Notes: generated from the letters alone by a model not told the origin. A stretch of DNA of 64,000 nt from Ideonella oryzae (GCF_024055665.1 NZ_JAMXMC010000012.1:1-64000), one strand, 5' to 3'. Shown: positions 16,863 to 25,682, counted from the first letter of the stretch. Numbers and translations: made by a program.

Positions 16863-17852
16863 TCAGGCGCCCGCCATGTCGCGCGCCGGGATGCCGTTGC
16901 GCCCCGGGAACTCGGGCGCCAGGGTGCGCGCGTTGGGCATTTTCAGCCACAGACGCAGCAGCTTGCGGCGCTGGGCCAGGTCTTCATGGTCCTCGAAATG
17001 CGTGCGCGAATGCATCACCACGTAGTTGTTGCAGAACTGCATGTCGCCCGGCTCCATCATCATGTCCAGGCGGAACTCCTGGTCGTGGATCAGGGTGTCG
17101 AACAGGTTGAAGGCCTCGACCTCGACCCGCGAGAGCTGCAGGCCGCGCAGTTCCTGGCCCAGCTCGATGTACTTGCGCAGGTAGCGGCAGGCCAGCTTGC
17201 CTTCATGCTGGCTGAAGATCGGCGACAGGCTGGGCAGGGCCTCACCCAGGTGGGCGAAGTAGATCGGCCGGTAGAACAGCCCCATGTACTCGGGGTACTT
17301 TTCCAGGATCTCGTTGTAGATGGCGGCCGCGCTGACCAGGCTGCTCAAGCCGCCGCTCTTGGCCTTGCGGATGCTCAGCAGACCCACCACGTCCGACAGG
17401 TCGGTGTGATAGGGCAGATAGGCATTGGTCTCGTAGACCCGGGTCGTCTTCTTGTTGAGGTCGCCCACGTTGGTGACCCGGCCCAGCAGGTCGCCGCGCT
17501 CGTTTTGCGTCACCGGCGTGCCCATGTGCAGGCCCAGGCCGTAGTAGAGGATGGACAGCTCGTCCTCGGTGTAGCGCTCGGCGGGCAGACCGCGGATCAC
17601 GATGAAGCCCCGGCCGTTCTCCAGCTCGTCGGCAAAGCCGCGGATCTCCTCGGCCAGGAAGTCGGGGATCGGGAAATCGGCCCGGGTGAAGCCCGGGAAG
17701 GCCAGCCCGCGCTGCTGCACCGCGTTCAGCGCCTGATCCAGCGCGGCCACCGAGGCCTCGGACAACCGGTAGATCCAATCCTCGCGCCGGGCGAGCTCGC
17801 TGCCCTTCCAGGCCACGCGGCTGGCAATCTTCTCTTTCAGGATCACGCTCAT
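16863..17852 (-). CDS. TauD/TfdA-family Fe(II)/2-oxoglutarate dioxygenase
   Basis: 329 residues. The iron-binding facial triad is visible as His149-x-Asp151 (LPYHTDLSDVV) and His281 (YVVMHSRTHFED), with an Arg (about 296-300, QRRKLLRLWLK) for the 2-oxoglutarate carboxylate. Members include taurine, 2,4-D and gamma-butyrobetaine dioxygenases; the substrate cannot be assigned. It lies between livF (60-bp gap) and the IacR-like gene (81-bp gap) on the same strand, so it is probably induced with auxin uptake. It is not part of the known iac set. The ATG at 17850-17852 is used; an upstream ATG at 17867 would add five residues. Confidence 0.8.
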   Translation of the reverse strand: MSVILKEKIASRVAWKGSELARREDWIYRLSEASVAALDQALNAVQQRGLAFPGFTRADFPIPDFLAEEIRGFADELENGRGFIVIRGLPAERYTEDELSILYYGLGLHMGTPVTQNERGDLLGRVTNVGDLNKKTTRVYETNAYLPYHTDLSDVVGLLSIRKAKSGGLSSLVSAAAIYNEILEKYPEYMGLFYRPIYFAHLGEALPSLSPIFSQHEGKLACRYLRKYIELGQELRGLQLSRVEVEAFNLFDTLIHDQEFRLDMMMEPGDMQFCNNYVVMHSRTHFEDHEDLAQRRKLLRLWLKMPNARTLAPEFPGRNGIPARDMAGA

Positions 17853-17912
17853 GCTCAAACTCTCCAACAGTGGGGAAACAGAGGAAGGGCCGCCCCGGCC
17901 CCTCGAACGGTC

Positions 17913-18686
17913 TCAGGTGGTCAGCAGTTCCTGGTGCTTGGCCTGCGCCCCCAGGTAGGCCTCGATCACGCGCGGGTCGTGGGCCAGCGCGGCGGCCGGC
18001 CCTTCCATGGCCACGCGGCCCAGCTCCAGCACATAGGCGTGGTCGGCCACATGCAGCGCCGCGCGGGCGTTCTGCTCGACCAGCAGGATGGACACGCCCT
18101 GCGCGCGCAACTGCACGATGATGCGGAAGATGTCGCGCACGATCAGCGGTGCCAGGCCCAGGCTGGGCTCATCGAGCATCAGCAGCTGCGGCCGACCCAT
18201 CAGGGCGCGGCCCAGCGCCAGCATCTGGCGCTCACCGCCCGACAGCGTCGCGGCCTCCTGGCGGCGGCGCTCCTGCAGACGCGGGAACAGCGCATAGACC
18301 TCGTCGAGCGCCTGCGCGTGGCGGGCCGCCCCCTCGCCGCGGAAGCGGTAGGCGCCCAGGCGCAGGTTGTCCTCCACCGTCATGCTAGCGAACAACGCCC
18401 GGGTCTCGGGCACCAGGGCCAGGCCTTGTTCAGCCCGGGCCTCCACCTGCAGCGCGCCTTGCACCCGGCCGGCCAGCGTGATGCGGCCGTCGCGCGCGGG
18501 CAGCGCCCCCATCAAGGCCCCCAGCAGCGTGCTCTTGCCCGCGCCGTTGGGGCCGATCACGGTGACGATCTCGCCCTGGCGCACCCGCAGGCTCACGCCG
18601 GAGAGGGCCTCGATCTTGCCGTAGGCCACCGAGAGGTTCTCAACCTCCAGCAGCAGCGGGCGTTCAGAGGCGGTTTCAGCGGTCAT
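17913..18686 (-). CDS. livF: Branched-chain-amino-acid-type ABC transporter ATP-binding protein LivF
   Basis: 257 residues. Walker A GPNGAGKST (about 45-53), signature LSGGERQMLALGRAL (about 148-162) and Walker B LLMLDEPSLGLAP (about 168-180), with the LivF-specific VEQNARAALHVADHAYVLELG. It belongs to the HAAT family, which imports branched-chain amino acids but also many aromatic acids and amides. It is 8 bp downstream of livMG. In this setting an aromatic acid such as indole-3-acetate is a likely cargo, by inference. Confidence 0.9.
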   Translation of the reverse strand: MTAETASERPLLLEVENLSVAYGKIEALSGVSLRVRQGEIVTVIGPNGAGKSTLLGALMGALPARDGRITLAGRVQGALQVEARAEQGLALVPETRALFASMTVEDNLRLGAYRFRGEGAARHAQALDEVYALFPRLQERRRQEAATLSGGERQMLALGRALMGRPQLLMLDEPSLGLAPLIVRDIFRIIVQLRAQGVSILLVEQNARAALHVADHAYVLELGRVAMEGPAAALAHDPRVIEAYLGAQAKHQELLTT

Positions 18687-18694
18687 CTCGGCAC

Positions 18695-20563
18695 TCACAG
18701 GTCGACTCCCAGGTAGGCTTCCAGCACCTTGGGATGGCTTTGCACCTCGGCGGGCAGGCCCTCGGTGATCTTCTCGCCGAACACCATCACCGCCACGCGG
18801 TCCACCAGGTTCATCACGAAATCCATGTCGTGCTCCACCAGCAGCACGGCGATGCCTTCGGCGCGCAGCTTGCGCAGCAGCTCGGCCAGAGCCTGCTTCT
18901 CCTGCAGACGCAGACCGGCGGCGGGCTCGTCGAGCAGCAGCACCGAGGGATCGGCGCACAGCGCACGGGCGATCTCCACCAGACGCTGCTGGCCCAGCGC
19001 CAGGCTGCCAGCCTCCACATGCGACAGCGCGCCCAGGCCCACGCGCTCCAGCTGGCGCTGGGCCTCGCCCAGCAGCCGGGCCTCCTCGGCCCGGTCCAGC
19101 CGCAGCGCGCTGCGCAACAGGCCGGCGCGGCCGCGCAGGTGGGCACCGATGGCCACGTTGTCCAGCACGCTCATGCTGGGCAGCAGCTTGACGTGCTGAA
19201 AAGTGCGCGAGAGCCCGGCGGCGGCCATGCGCCGAGGCTGCCAGCCCAGCACGCTCTGGCCCAGGAACTTCACCTCGCCCGAGGTCGGATGGTCCACGCA
19301 GGAGAGCTGGTTGAACAACGTGCTCTTGCCCGCGCCGTTCGGGCCGATGACGGCCAGAATCTCGCCAGCATGCAGCGTCAGGTCGATGTCCTTGTTGGCC
19401 ACCAGGCCGCCAAAGCGACGGGTCAGACCCCGCACCTCCAGCACCGGCTGGCCGCGGGTGGGCTGGACCCGGCGCGGCAAGGGCGCAGCAGCCGGCAGCG
19501 CTGCGGGCTGAGCCCGCCGCGGATCGACCCGCCGGCTCCAGCGGCGGTGGATGGCACCCCACAGGCCATTGGGCGCGCGGTGCATCAAGGCGATGATCAG
19601 CAGGCCGAAGACGACGGACTCGTAGTTGCCGCTCTGGCCCAGCAGGCTGGGCAGCCAGTCCTGCAGCCCGTTGCGGCCCAGTGTCACCACCACGGCACCC
19701 GCCACCGCACCCCACAGGTGGCCCACGCCGCCGATGAGGGCCATGAACATCACGTCGATGCCCGCGGTCACGCTGAACGGCGCCGGGCTGACGAAGCGCT
19801 GATTGCAGGCATACAGCCAACCCGAAACGCCGGCCAGCAGCGCCGACAGGATGAAGGCCGCCATCTTGGTGCGGAACACCGGCACGCCCATTGATTCGGC
19901 CATCGCCTGGCCGCCGTTGAGCGCGCGCAACGCGCGGCCGCTGCGCGAATCGAGCAGGTGGCGAGAGAGCACCAGGGCCAGCCCCAGCAGCAGCCAGATC
20001 GGCCAGGCCATGTCGGCCGGCTGGTCCAGACTCCAGGCACCGATCTGCAAGGCCGGCAGGTTGGTCAGGCCGGAATGGGCCCCCAGCGATTCCAGCGTGC
20101 CAAACAGGTAGAACAGCGCCAGGGCCCAGCAGATGGTGCCCAGCGGCAGGTAGTGCCCGGACAGCCTCAGCGTCACCGCGCCCAGGCCAGCCGCCACCGC
20201 CAGCGTCACCAGCAGGCCGGCCGGCAGGGCCAGCCAGGGCGAACCAGCGATGGGTGCCAGCCAACCTGGCACGTCCGTCCCGACGGTCAGCCAGGCACAG
20301 GTGTAGGCCCCCAGGCCGATGAAAGCAGCCTGGCCGAAGCTGGTCATGCCGGCCACGCCGGTCAGCAGCACCAGGCCCAGGGTGGCCATGGCCGCCAGGC
20401 CGATGTTGTTGAGCAGGTTGACCCAGAAGGTGGGCAGCCAGGGCACGGCCAGCAACAAGGCCAGCAGCAACACCGGGCCGACCGTGCGCCGGCCCGTGAC
20501 GCCCAGCGAGCGCGCGGACTTGGAGGTCTCAGCAGAGGAATTCATGGGCAGGGCGGTGCTCAT
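18695..20563 (-). CDS. Fused ABC permease LivM and ATPase LivG
   Basis: 622 residues. Residues about 25-335 are a LivM permease with about ten hydrophobic segments (LTGVAGMTSFGQAAFIGLGAY, LLSGVSG-type blocks, IGGVGHLWGAVAG). Residues about 370-622 are LivG: Walker A GPNGAGKST, SRTFQHVKLLPSMSVLDN, SLALGQQRLVEIARALC in place of the classic LSGGQ, Walker B VLLLDEPAAGLR, and VEHDMDFVMNLVDRV. The linker (about 335-370) is Arg/Ala/Pro-rich. LivM-LivG fusions are known in Burkholderiales. It overlaps livH by 4 bp (ATGA). Confidence 0.9.
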   Translation of the reverse strand: MSTALPMNSSAETSKSARSLGVTGRRTVGPVLLLALLLAVPWLPTFWVNLLNNIGLAAMATLGLVLLTGVAGMTSFGQAAFIGLGAYTCAWLTVGTDVPGWLAPIAGSPWLALPAGLLVTLAVAAGLGAVTLRLSGHYLPLGTICWALALFYLFGTLESLGAHSGLTNLPALQIGAWSLDQPADMAWPIWLLLGLALVLSRHLLDSRSGRALRALNGGQAMAESMGVPVFRTKMAAFILSALLAGVSGWLYACNQRFVSPAPFSVTAGIDVMFMALIGGVGHLWGAVAGAVVVTLGRNGLQDWLPSLLGQSGNYESVVFGLLIIALMHRAPNGLWGAIHRRWSRRVDPRRAQPAALPAAAPLPRRVQPTRGQPVLEVRGLTRRFGGLVANKDIDLTLHAGEILAVIGPNGAGKSTLFNQLSCVDHPTSGEVKFLGQSVLGWQPRRMAAAGLSRTFQHVKLLPSMSVLDNVAIGAHLRGRAGLLRSALRLDRAEEARLLGEAQRQLERVGLGALSHVEAGSLALGQQRLVEIARALCADPSVLLLDEPAAGLRLQEKQALAELLRKLRAEGIAVLLVEHDMDFVMNLVDRVAVMVFGEKITEGLPAEVQSHPKVLEAYLGVDL

Positions 20564-21609
20564 GCGCGGTCCTCCTCATGGTGCTTGCTGGTCAGCGAGC
20601 GCCACAGCAGGAAGGGCAGGATCAGGGTGAACACGATGACCTCCTTGTAGGAACTCGCCCAGAAGGTCGAATAGGCCTCGACCAGCCCCACCGACAGTGC
20701 GCCCAGCGCGCCGACGGGGAAGCTGACCAGGCCGCCGACCACGGCCCCGACGAAGCCCTTCAGGCTGATCAGGAAGCCGGAGTCGTAGTACAGCGTGGTG
20801 AGCGGCGCGATCAGCGTGCCCGACAGGCCACCGATGAAAGCCGCCAGGGCAAAGCAGGTGCGGCCGGCAGTGGTCGGCGAGATGCCCATCAGCTGCGCCC
20901 CCAGGCGACTGACCGCGGTGGCCCGCAAGGCCTTGCCGCGCAGCGTGCGCTCGAAGAACACGAACAGCCCGACCATCAGCGCCAGCGTCGCGGCCAGCAC
21001 CCACAGCGACTGGGCGTTGACGTTGAGCAGCCCCAGGTCCAGGCCGTCCTCGGAGAACGGCAGAGTGCGCGCGCCTTCGGCGCCGAACATCCAGAGCGCC
21101 AGCCCCACCAGCACCACATGCAGCGCGATCGAGACGATCAGCAGCACCAGGCCATGCGCAGCCGCAATGGGCCGAAAGCACAGGTCATACAGCCAGGGCC
21201 CCAGCGGCACCACCAGCGCCAGCGTGAACAACACCTGCAGCACCATCGGCCAGTCCTGGCCGGGCACCCGGTAGGCAATGCCCCAGAGGATCAGGGCATA
21301 GAGCGGCCCGGCGAAGTCCCAGGCCGACAGCGGGGGCTGAGGATCGGCGCGCAGGCCCGGGCGCAGCGCCCACAGCCGCCAGACCAGGCGCAGCGCGGCG
21401 AGCACCAGCAGCAGCCAGGCCAGCCGCACCGGCTGGCCGGCTTGCAGCGTGGCCATGGTCATGGCGCCAAAGGTGACAAACTCCCCCTGCGGCACCAGCA
21501 GCACCCGGGTGACGGTGAACACCAGGACGATGGACAGGGCCAGCAGCGCGTAGATCGCGCCGTTGGTCACGCCATCCTGTCCCAGCAGCAATGCGATCTG
21601 CGCGTTCAT
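20560..21609 (-). CDS. livH: Branched-chain-amino-acid-type ABC transporter permease LivH
   Basis: 349 residues, about eight to ten transmembrane helices. QDGVTNGAIYALLALSIVLVFTVTRVLLVPQGEFVTFGAM (residues about 9-50) is the LivH N-terminus, and RLGAQLMGISPTTAGRTCFALAAFIGGLSGTL near 230-262 is the coupling region. It is longer than E. coli LivH because of an internal insertion (about 60-110). It lies 17 bp downstream of the binding-protein gene and overlaps livMG by 4 bp. Confidence 0.9.
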   Translation of the reverse strand: MNAQIALLLGQDGVTNGAIYALLALSIVLVFTVTRVLLVPQGEFVTFGAMTMATLQAGQPVRLAWLLLVLAALRLVWRLWALRPGLRADPQPPLSAWDFAGPLYALILWGIAYRVPGQDWPMVLQVLFTLALVVPLGPWLYDLCFRPIAAAHGLVLLIVSIALHVVLVGLALWMFGAEGARTLPFSEDGLDLGLLNVNAQSLWVLAATLALMVGLFVFFERTLRGKALRATAVSRLGAQLMGISPTTAGRTCFALAAFIGGLSGTLIAPLTTLYYDSGFLISLKGFVGAVVGGLVSFPVGALGALSVGLVEAYSTFWASSYKEVIVFTLILPFLLWRSLTSKHHEEDRA

Positions 21610-21626
21610 GCCTCAGTCCACCCTGC

Positions 21627-22781
21627 TCACTTCAGCAGCGTCCAGCGACCGTTCTTCACCACGATCATCTCGCGGCCACGGTCATCGAAGCCGCTGTGGT
21701 CGGCCGGGGTCATGGTGTAGACGCCTTGGGTGGCCGGCAGCTCCTTGATCTGCTCCAGCGCATCGCGCAGCGCCGTGCGGAAGGCGGCGGTGCCCGGCTT
21801 GCCGGACTTCAGCGCCACCGGAATGGCCGCCTGCAGCAGCAGGCCCGCGTCATACACGTTGGCGCCGAAAGTCGCCGGCTTGCTGCCGTTGAGCTTCTCG
21901 TAGGCCTCCACATACTCGGTGGCCACCTTCTTGGTCGGGTTGCTGGCCGGCACCTGGTCGAGCACCAGCATCGCGCTGGCGGCCAGGATCGTGCCTTCCA
22001 CCTTCTTGCCGCCCAGCCGCAGGAAGTCGTCCAGCGCCGCGCCGTGGGTCTGGTAGACCTTGCCCTTGTAGCCCACGTCGTAGAGCGTGGTGCTGGGCAA
22101 GACGGACGAGCTGCCCGGCGCGGCCACCAGGATCGCGTCGGGTGACGCCCCCATCAGCTTGAGGGCCTGGGCGGTCAGCGAGGTGTCCTGGCGCTGGAAG
22201 CGCTCGGAGCCCACCACCTTGATACCCGCCTTCTCGGCCAGCGCGGAGAAGACCCGCACCCAGTTGTCACCGTAGGGGTCGGCCGTGCCGATGAAGCCCA
22301 CCTTCTTGATCTTGGTGGCACTCATGTGCTGCACCAGGGCACGGGCGATGATGTCGTCGTTCTGCGTGGTCTTGAAGACCCACTTCTTCTGCTCGCTCAT
22401 CGGCACGACCACGGCCGCCGTTCCCACCGGCGCCAGCATGGGCACACCGGCTTCTGCGGCGAACTGGATCACGCCCATCGCGGCCGGCGAGCCGCTCGGG
22501 CCGATGATGGCGTCGACCTTGTCTTCGTTGATGAGCTTCTTGAAAGCCGACACCGAAGCCGTCGGGTCGCTCCCATCATCCAGCGAGATGTACTGAACCG
22601 TCTGGCCCGCCACCTTGGTGGGCAGCAGCGGCACGGTCTTCTTCTGCGGCAGGCCGACCAGGGCCACCGGGCCGGTGGACGAGGTCACCACGCCCACCTT
22701 GACCTGGGCTTGCGCGACCAGGGCGAACGAGGCCAGCAGACAGCCCTGCAGCAGGGGACGGACGAAACGGGGAAGGGACAT
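21627..22781 (-). CDS. Periplasmic substrate-binding protein of the HAAT ABC importer
   Basis: 384 residues. Signal peptide (LLQGCLLASFALVAQAQ) then VKVGVVTSSTGPVALVGLPQKK, GSDPTASVSAFKKLINEDKVDAIIGPSGSPAA and VGFIGTADPYGDNW, the Peripla_BP_6 (LivK-like) fold. It is the first gene of the operon, facing the iac operon across 542 bp. Binding proteins of this type next to aromatic catabolic genes usually capture the aromatic substrate; indole-3-acetate or a conjugate is my inference. The ATG at 22779-22781 has GGGGA upstream and starts the signal peptide. Confidence 0.88.
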   Translation of the reverse strand: MSLPRFVRPLLQGCLLASFALVAQAQVKVGVVTSSTGPVALVGLPQKKTVPLLPTKVAGQTVQYISLDDGSDPTASVSAFKKLINEDKVDAIIGPSGSPAAMGVIQFAAEAGVPMLAPVGTAAVVVPMSEQKKWVFKTTQNDDIIARALVQHMSATKIKKVGFIGTADPYGDNWVRVFSALAEKAGIKVVGSERFQRQDTSLTAQALKLMGASPDAILVAAPGSSSVLPSTTLYDVGYKGKVYQTHGAALDDFLRLGGKKVEGTILAASAMLVLDQVPASNPTKKVATEYVEAYEKLNGSKPATFGANVYDAGLLLQAAIPVALKSGKPGTAAFRTALRDALEQIKELPATQGVYTMTPADHSGFDDRGREMIVVKNGRWTLLK

Positions 22782-22906
22782 CGGGGACTCCGTGCGCTCT
22801 GGGCGCCAAGGGGTGGAAGAACACGGTCGGCCGCACACCGCGGGAGGCGCGGCCAGCTCCCAAAAATTTGAGGGGAGCCGGTCCACCGCCGCTGCAGCGA
22901 GCTTGA

Positions 22907-22954
22907 CCTGCATCAGCATCTTTCATGCCACTTTTCATGTTTTTCTGATGCAGG
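22907..22954. repeat. 10-bp perfect inverted repeat with 28-bp spacer
   Basis: CCTGCATCAG (22907-22916) and CTGATGCAGG (22945-22954). The spacer is A/T-rich and holds two CATGAAA-like direct repeats on the minus strand. It may be a hairpin in the leader of the binding-protein gene, or two half-sites for a looping or dimeric regulator. Confidence 0.5.
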
Positions 22955-22960
22955 CCGCTT

Positions 22961-22973
22961 GCGTCAATGACGC
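22961..22973. promoter_or_regulatory. Perfect 13-bp palindrome, candidate IacR operator and minus-strand -35
   Basis: GCGTCAATGACGC is a perfect 6-1-6 palindrome. Its minus strand contains TTGACG, which is followed after 17 bp by AAAAAC, a weak -10. A palindrome over a -35 element in front of a transporter operon whose last gene is a MarR regulator is a good operator candidate. Confidence 0.45.
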
Positions 22974-23223
22974 CCCTCTGGCAAGCAAGCCCCGGCTGCC
23001 GGCCTCCTCGCGCGCGCAACGCATTGAATCGACCTGCCGCGCCAGCGCCCACGGCCCCGGAAAAGCCCACGGCACGAGGGAAACAGGCCTCGGGGTCGAT
23101 GCCGGCGCTCGCGCCATTCATTGCTTGAAAAATCCACCAAATCGGGGCGTCGCGCCCCAATGCGTGGCGTTATCACCGCCCCGTCGCACCGGATTTGCTC
23201 GGGCTCAAACATGGGTTATTTAG

Positions 23224-23252
23224 TTGACGATTCACGTATTCACTCCTATCGT
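23224..23252 (+). promoter_or_regulatory. Sigma-70-type promoter for the iac operon
   Basis: TTGACG (23224-23229), exactly 17 bp, then TATCGT (23247-23252). The start of transcription would fall near 23259, giving a leader of about 65 bp to the amidase start codon. The spacer holds a direct repeat ATTCACGT/ATTCACTC, a possible regulator contact. Confidence 0.6.
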
Positions 23253-23323
23253 CTGCAGCCATTCCAACCGCTTGCCACACGCTTGGCGACGGCACGCCAC
23301 CCCGGCACCTTCCCCCCCTGCCC

Positions 23324-24472
23324 ATGTCCACCGACATCGTCGTTCTCCCGCTCCAAATCGGCCCCGCCGATGGCCCGCGCTTCATGGTCAAAGACACGCT
23401 GGACGTGGCAGGCAGCCCGACGCGGGCCGGCAGCCGCACCTTGACCGACGCCGCGCCCGCCGCAGCCCATGCGGAGGTGGTGGCACGCCTGCTGGCCGCC
23501 GGCTGGCAGTTGATGGGCAAGACCAATCTGCATGAGCTGGCCTATGGCACCACCGGCATCAACCACTGGACCGGCACCCCGCGCAACCCGCGCTGGCCCG
23601 ACCGCGTGCCCGGCGGTTCCTCCTGCGGATCGGCCGTGGCCGTCGCACAAGGCCTGGTGCCGGTGGCCCTGGGCACGGACACCGGCGGCTCGGTGCGCAC
23701 GCCGGCGGCCTGCTGCGGCGTGTTCGGGCTCAAGCCCAGCTTCGGCCGGGTGAGTCGGCGCGGCGTGATGCCCGAGCGCAGTTCGCTGGACTGTGTGGGC
23801 CCGATCGCCCGCGACATGGACAGCCTGATCGCGGCCATGGCGGTGATGACACCGAACTTCCACACCCTGCCGGTGGTGCCGCCCTCGCTGCACATCGGCC
23901 TGGTGGACGTGGCCTGCGACACCCAGGCCCGCGACGCGGTGCACGGGGCCCTGGCGCGCACCCGCCACCGCCTGCACCCGGTCACGCTGCCGCTGTTTGA
24001 GGATGCCTACCGCGCCGGTCTGGCAGTGATCAACCGCGAGAACTGGACCGCCCTGTCCCCACTGCTGGCCGATGGCCGCATGGGCCCCGACGTGGCCACC
24101 CGGCTGCAACGGGCCGGCCAAACCACCGATGCGCAGGTGGCCGAGGCCGAAGCCGTGCGGCGCGCCTTCCGCGCCGAGGTGGATGCCGCCTTGTCGCAGT
24201 GCGACGTGCTGGCCCTGCCCACCCTGGCTTCACCCCCGCCGCGCCTCGAAGACGCCGCCGACACCAGCGCCGCCGTGTCGATGACGGCCCTGGTGCGCCC
24301 CTTCAATCTTTCCGGCCATCCGGCCATCACGCTGCCCCTGGACAACGCCGACGGCCTGCCCGTGGGCCTGCAGCTGGTGGCCCGCCACGGTGCCGACGAA
24401 TGGCTTTGCGCCGTGGCTCGCTCCCTGAGCCATCAACTCGACCTGCACGCCTCCCTTGGAGAACCCGCATGA
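23324..24472 (+). CDS. iacH: Amidase-signature protein IacH
   Basis: 382 residues. The Ser-cisSer-Lys triad region is visible: Lys in MVKDTLD (about 23), GGSSCGSAVAVAQG (about 97-110) and GTDTGGSVRTPAACCGVFG (about 118-136). In described iac operons of Burkholderiales the first gene, iacH, is an amidase of this length; its exact role in indole-3-acetate degradation is uncertain. The first gene of the rightward operon, it overlaps iacA by 4 bp (ATGA). It is shorter than GatA (about 480 residues) and has no GatB/C neighbours. Confidence 0.82.
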   Translation: MSTDIVVLPLQIGPADGPRFMVKDTLDVAGSPTRAGSRTLTDAAPAAAHAEVVARLLAAGWQLMGKTNLHELAYGTTGINHWTGTPRNPRWPDRVPGGSSCGSAVAVAQGLVPVALGTDTGGSVRTPAACCGVFGLKPSFGRVSRRGVMPERSSLDCVGPIARDMDSLIAAMAVMTPNFHTLPVVPPSLHIGLVDVACDTQARDAVHGALARTRHRLHPVTLPLFEDAYRAGLAVINRENWTALSPLLADGRMGPDVATRLQRAGQTTDAQVAEAEAVRRAFRAEVDAALSQCDVLALPTLASPPPRLEDAADTSAAVSMTALVRPFNLSGHPAITLPLDNADGLPVGLQLVARHGADEWLCAVARSLSHQLDLHASLGEPA

Positions 24473-25644
24473 CCTCCCTCACCGCCACGCACCCCGGTGC
24501 GTCCACCGCCCCCACCGGGCTTGAATCCGGCACGGCGCTGGACCTGCTGCTGAGCGACATCCGCCGCCGCCGCCAGGAATTCGAGCAACAGCGCTACATC
24601 TCGCCGGACATCATCCAGCGCTTCAAGGAGATCGGCGTCTACCGCGCCCTGGTGCCCACCGCGCTGGGCGGCGAGCAGAAGTCGGCGCACGAATTCTGCG
24701 AACTCATCGAGACCATCTCGCAGGCCGATGGCTCGGCCGGCTGGGTGGCCAGCTTCGGCATGGGGGTGACTTACCTGGCCGCGTTGCCGTCGGCCACGCT
24801 GACCAAGGTCTATGCCGATGGGCCTGACGTGACCTTTGCCGGCGGCATCTTCCCGCCGCAACGGGCCCCCAAGGTGGACGGCGGCTACGAAGTCTCAGGG
24901 CGCTGGAGCTTCTCCAGCGGCTGCATGGGCGCCGACGTGATCGGCGTGGGCATCGCCCCGTTCGAAGGCGACAAGGGCGGCCTGCCGCGCATGGCCGTGA
25001 TGCCGCGCAGCCAGGCCCGCATCGAGATGGCCTGGGACGTCAGCGGCCTGGCCGGCACCGGCAGCCACGACCTGGTGGTCGACAAGGTGATCGTGCCCGA
25101 GGAATGGACCTTCGTGCGCGGCAGCAAGTCGCAGCGCGAGGAGCCGATGTTCCGCTATCCCTCGCTGTCCTTCGCCGCCCAGGTGCTCACGGTGGTAGGC
25201 CTGGGCATCGCCCGCGCCGCCATCGACGAGCTGCGTGGCATGGCCACCGGCCGCATTTCGGTCACGGGCGCACCGCGCCTGGCCGACCGGCCGCAGGTGC
25301 AGATCGAAATCGCCCGCGCCGAGGCCCAGCTGCGTGCCGCCCGCGCCTTCTTCTACGAGGCCATCGACGACGCCTGGGCCACGCTCGAGAAGGGCGACGA
25401 GGTGACGCCGGAGCAGACCAGCCTGCTGCGCCTGTCCTCCACCCACGCGGCCCGCACCAGCGCCGAAGTGACCCGCGCCATCCAGATGCAGGCCGGCATG
25501 AGCGGCGTCTACCACAGCAGCCCGCTGTCGCAGCAGGTGCGCGACGTGCAGGTGCTGACCCAGCACGCCTTCATGGGCGACATCACCTACCAGAACGCGG
25601 GCGCGATGCTGTTCGGCCTGCCCCCGCTGCCGGGCTACCTCTGA
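24469..25644 (+). CDS. iacA: Flavin-dependent indole-3-acetate monooxygenase IacA
   Basis: 391 residues with an acyl-CoA dehydrogenase-like fold of the two-component hydroxylase type: FKEIGVYRALVPTALGG, ISQADGSAGWVASFGMGV, GGYEVSGRWSFSSGC, WDVSGLAGTGSHDLVVDKVIVP (in pieces) and a C-terminal TQHAFMGDITYQNAG. It lacks features of a CoA substrate pocket. In the iac pathway IacA hydroxylates indole-3-acetate with reduced flavin supplied by IacG. The ATG at 24469 overlaps the iacH stop, so the two are coupled. Confidence 0.85.
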   Translation: MTSLTATHPGASTAPTGLESGTALDLLLSDIRRRRQEFEQQRYISPDIIQRFKEIGVYRALVPTALGGEQKSAHEFCELIETISQADGSAGWVASFGMGVTYLAALPSATLTKVYADGPDVTFAGGIFPPQRAPKVDGGYEVSGRWSFSSGCMGADVIGVGIAPFEGDKGGLPRMAVMPRSQARIEMAWDVSGLAGTGSHDLVVDKVIVPEEWTFVRGSKSQREEPMFRYPSLSFAAQVLTVVGLGIARAAIDELRGMATGRISVTGAPRLADRPQVQIEIARAEAQLRAARAFFYEAIDDAWATLEKGDEVTPEQTSLLRLSSTHAARTSAEVTRAIQMQAGMSGVYHSSPLSQQVRDVQVLTQHAFMGDITYQNAGAMLFGLPPLPGYL

Positions 25645-25682
25645 GCAAACGCCCCCTCTTTTGCTGACCTGAAAGGACTTCC

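Larger units (their letters stand above)
22782..23223. other. Divergent control region between transporter and iac operons
   Basis: Most of the 542-bp gap between the divergent operons, with no supported gene. Besides the separately listed repeats and promoter it contains CATGAAA-type direct repeats (near 22922-22940), AAATTT at 22863-22868, and a lower-GC stretch around 23125-23240. Its length allows several regulator sites and leaders for both operons. Confidence 0.5.

Noticed and set aside
16035-18716. Very long open frame (about 890 codons) on the plus strand opposite the MarR, dioxygenase and livF genes
   Set aside because: It mirrors strongly supported genes on the other strand, has no family motifs, and is explained by the high GC content, which makes stops rare in antisense frames.
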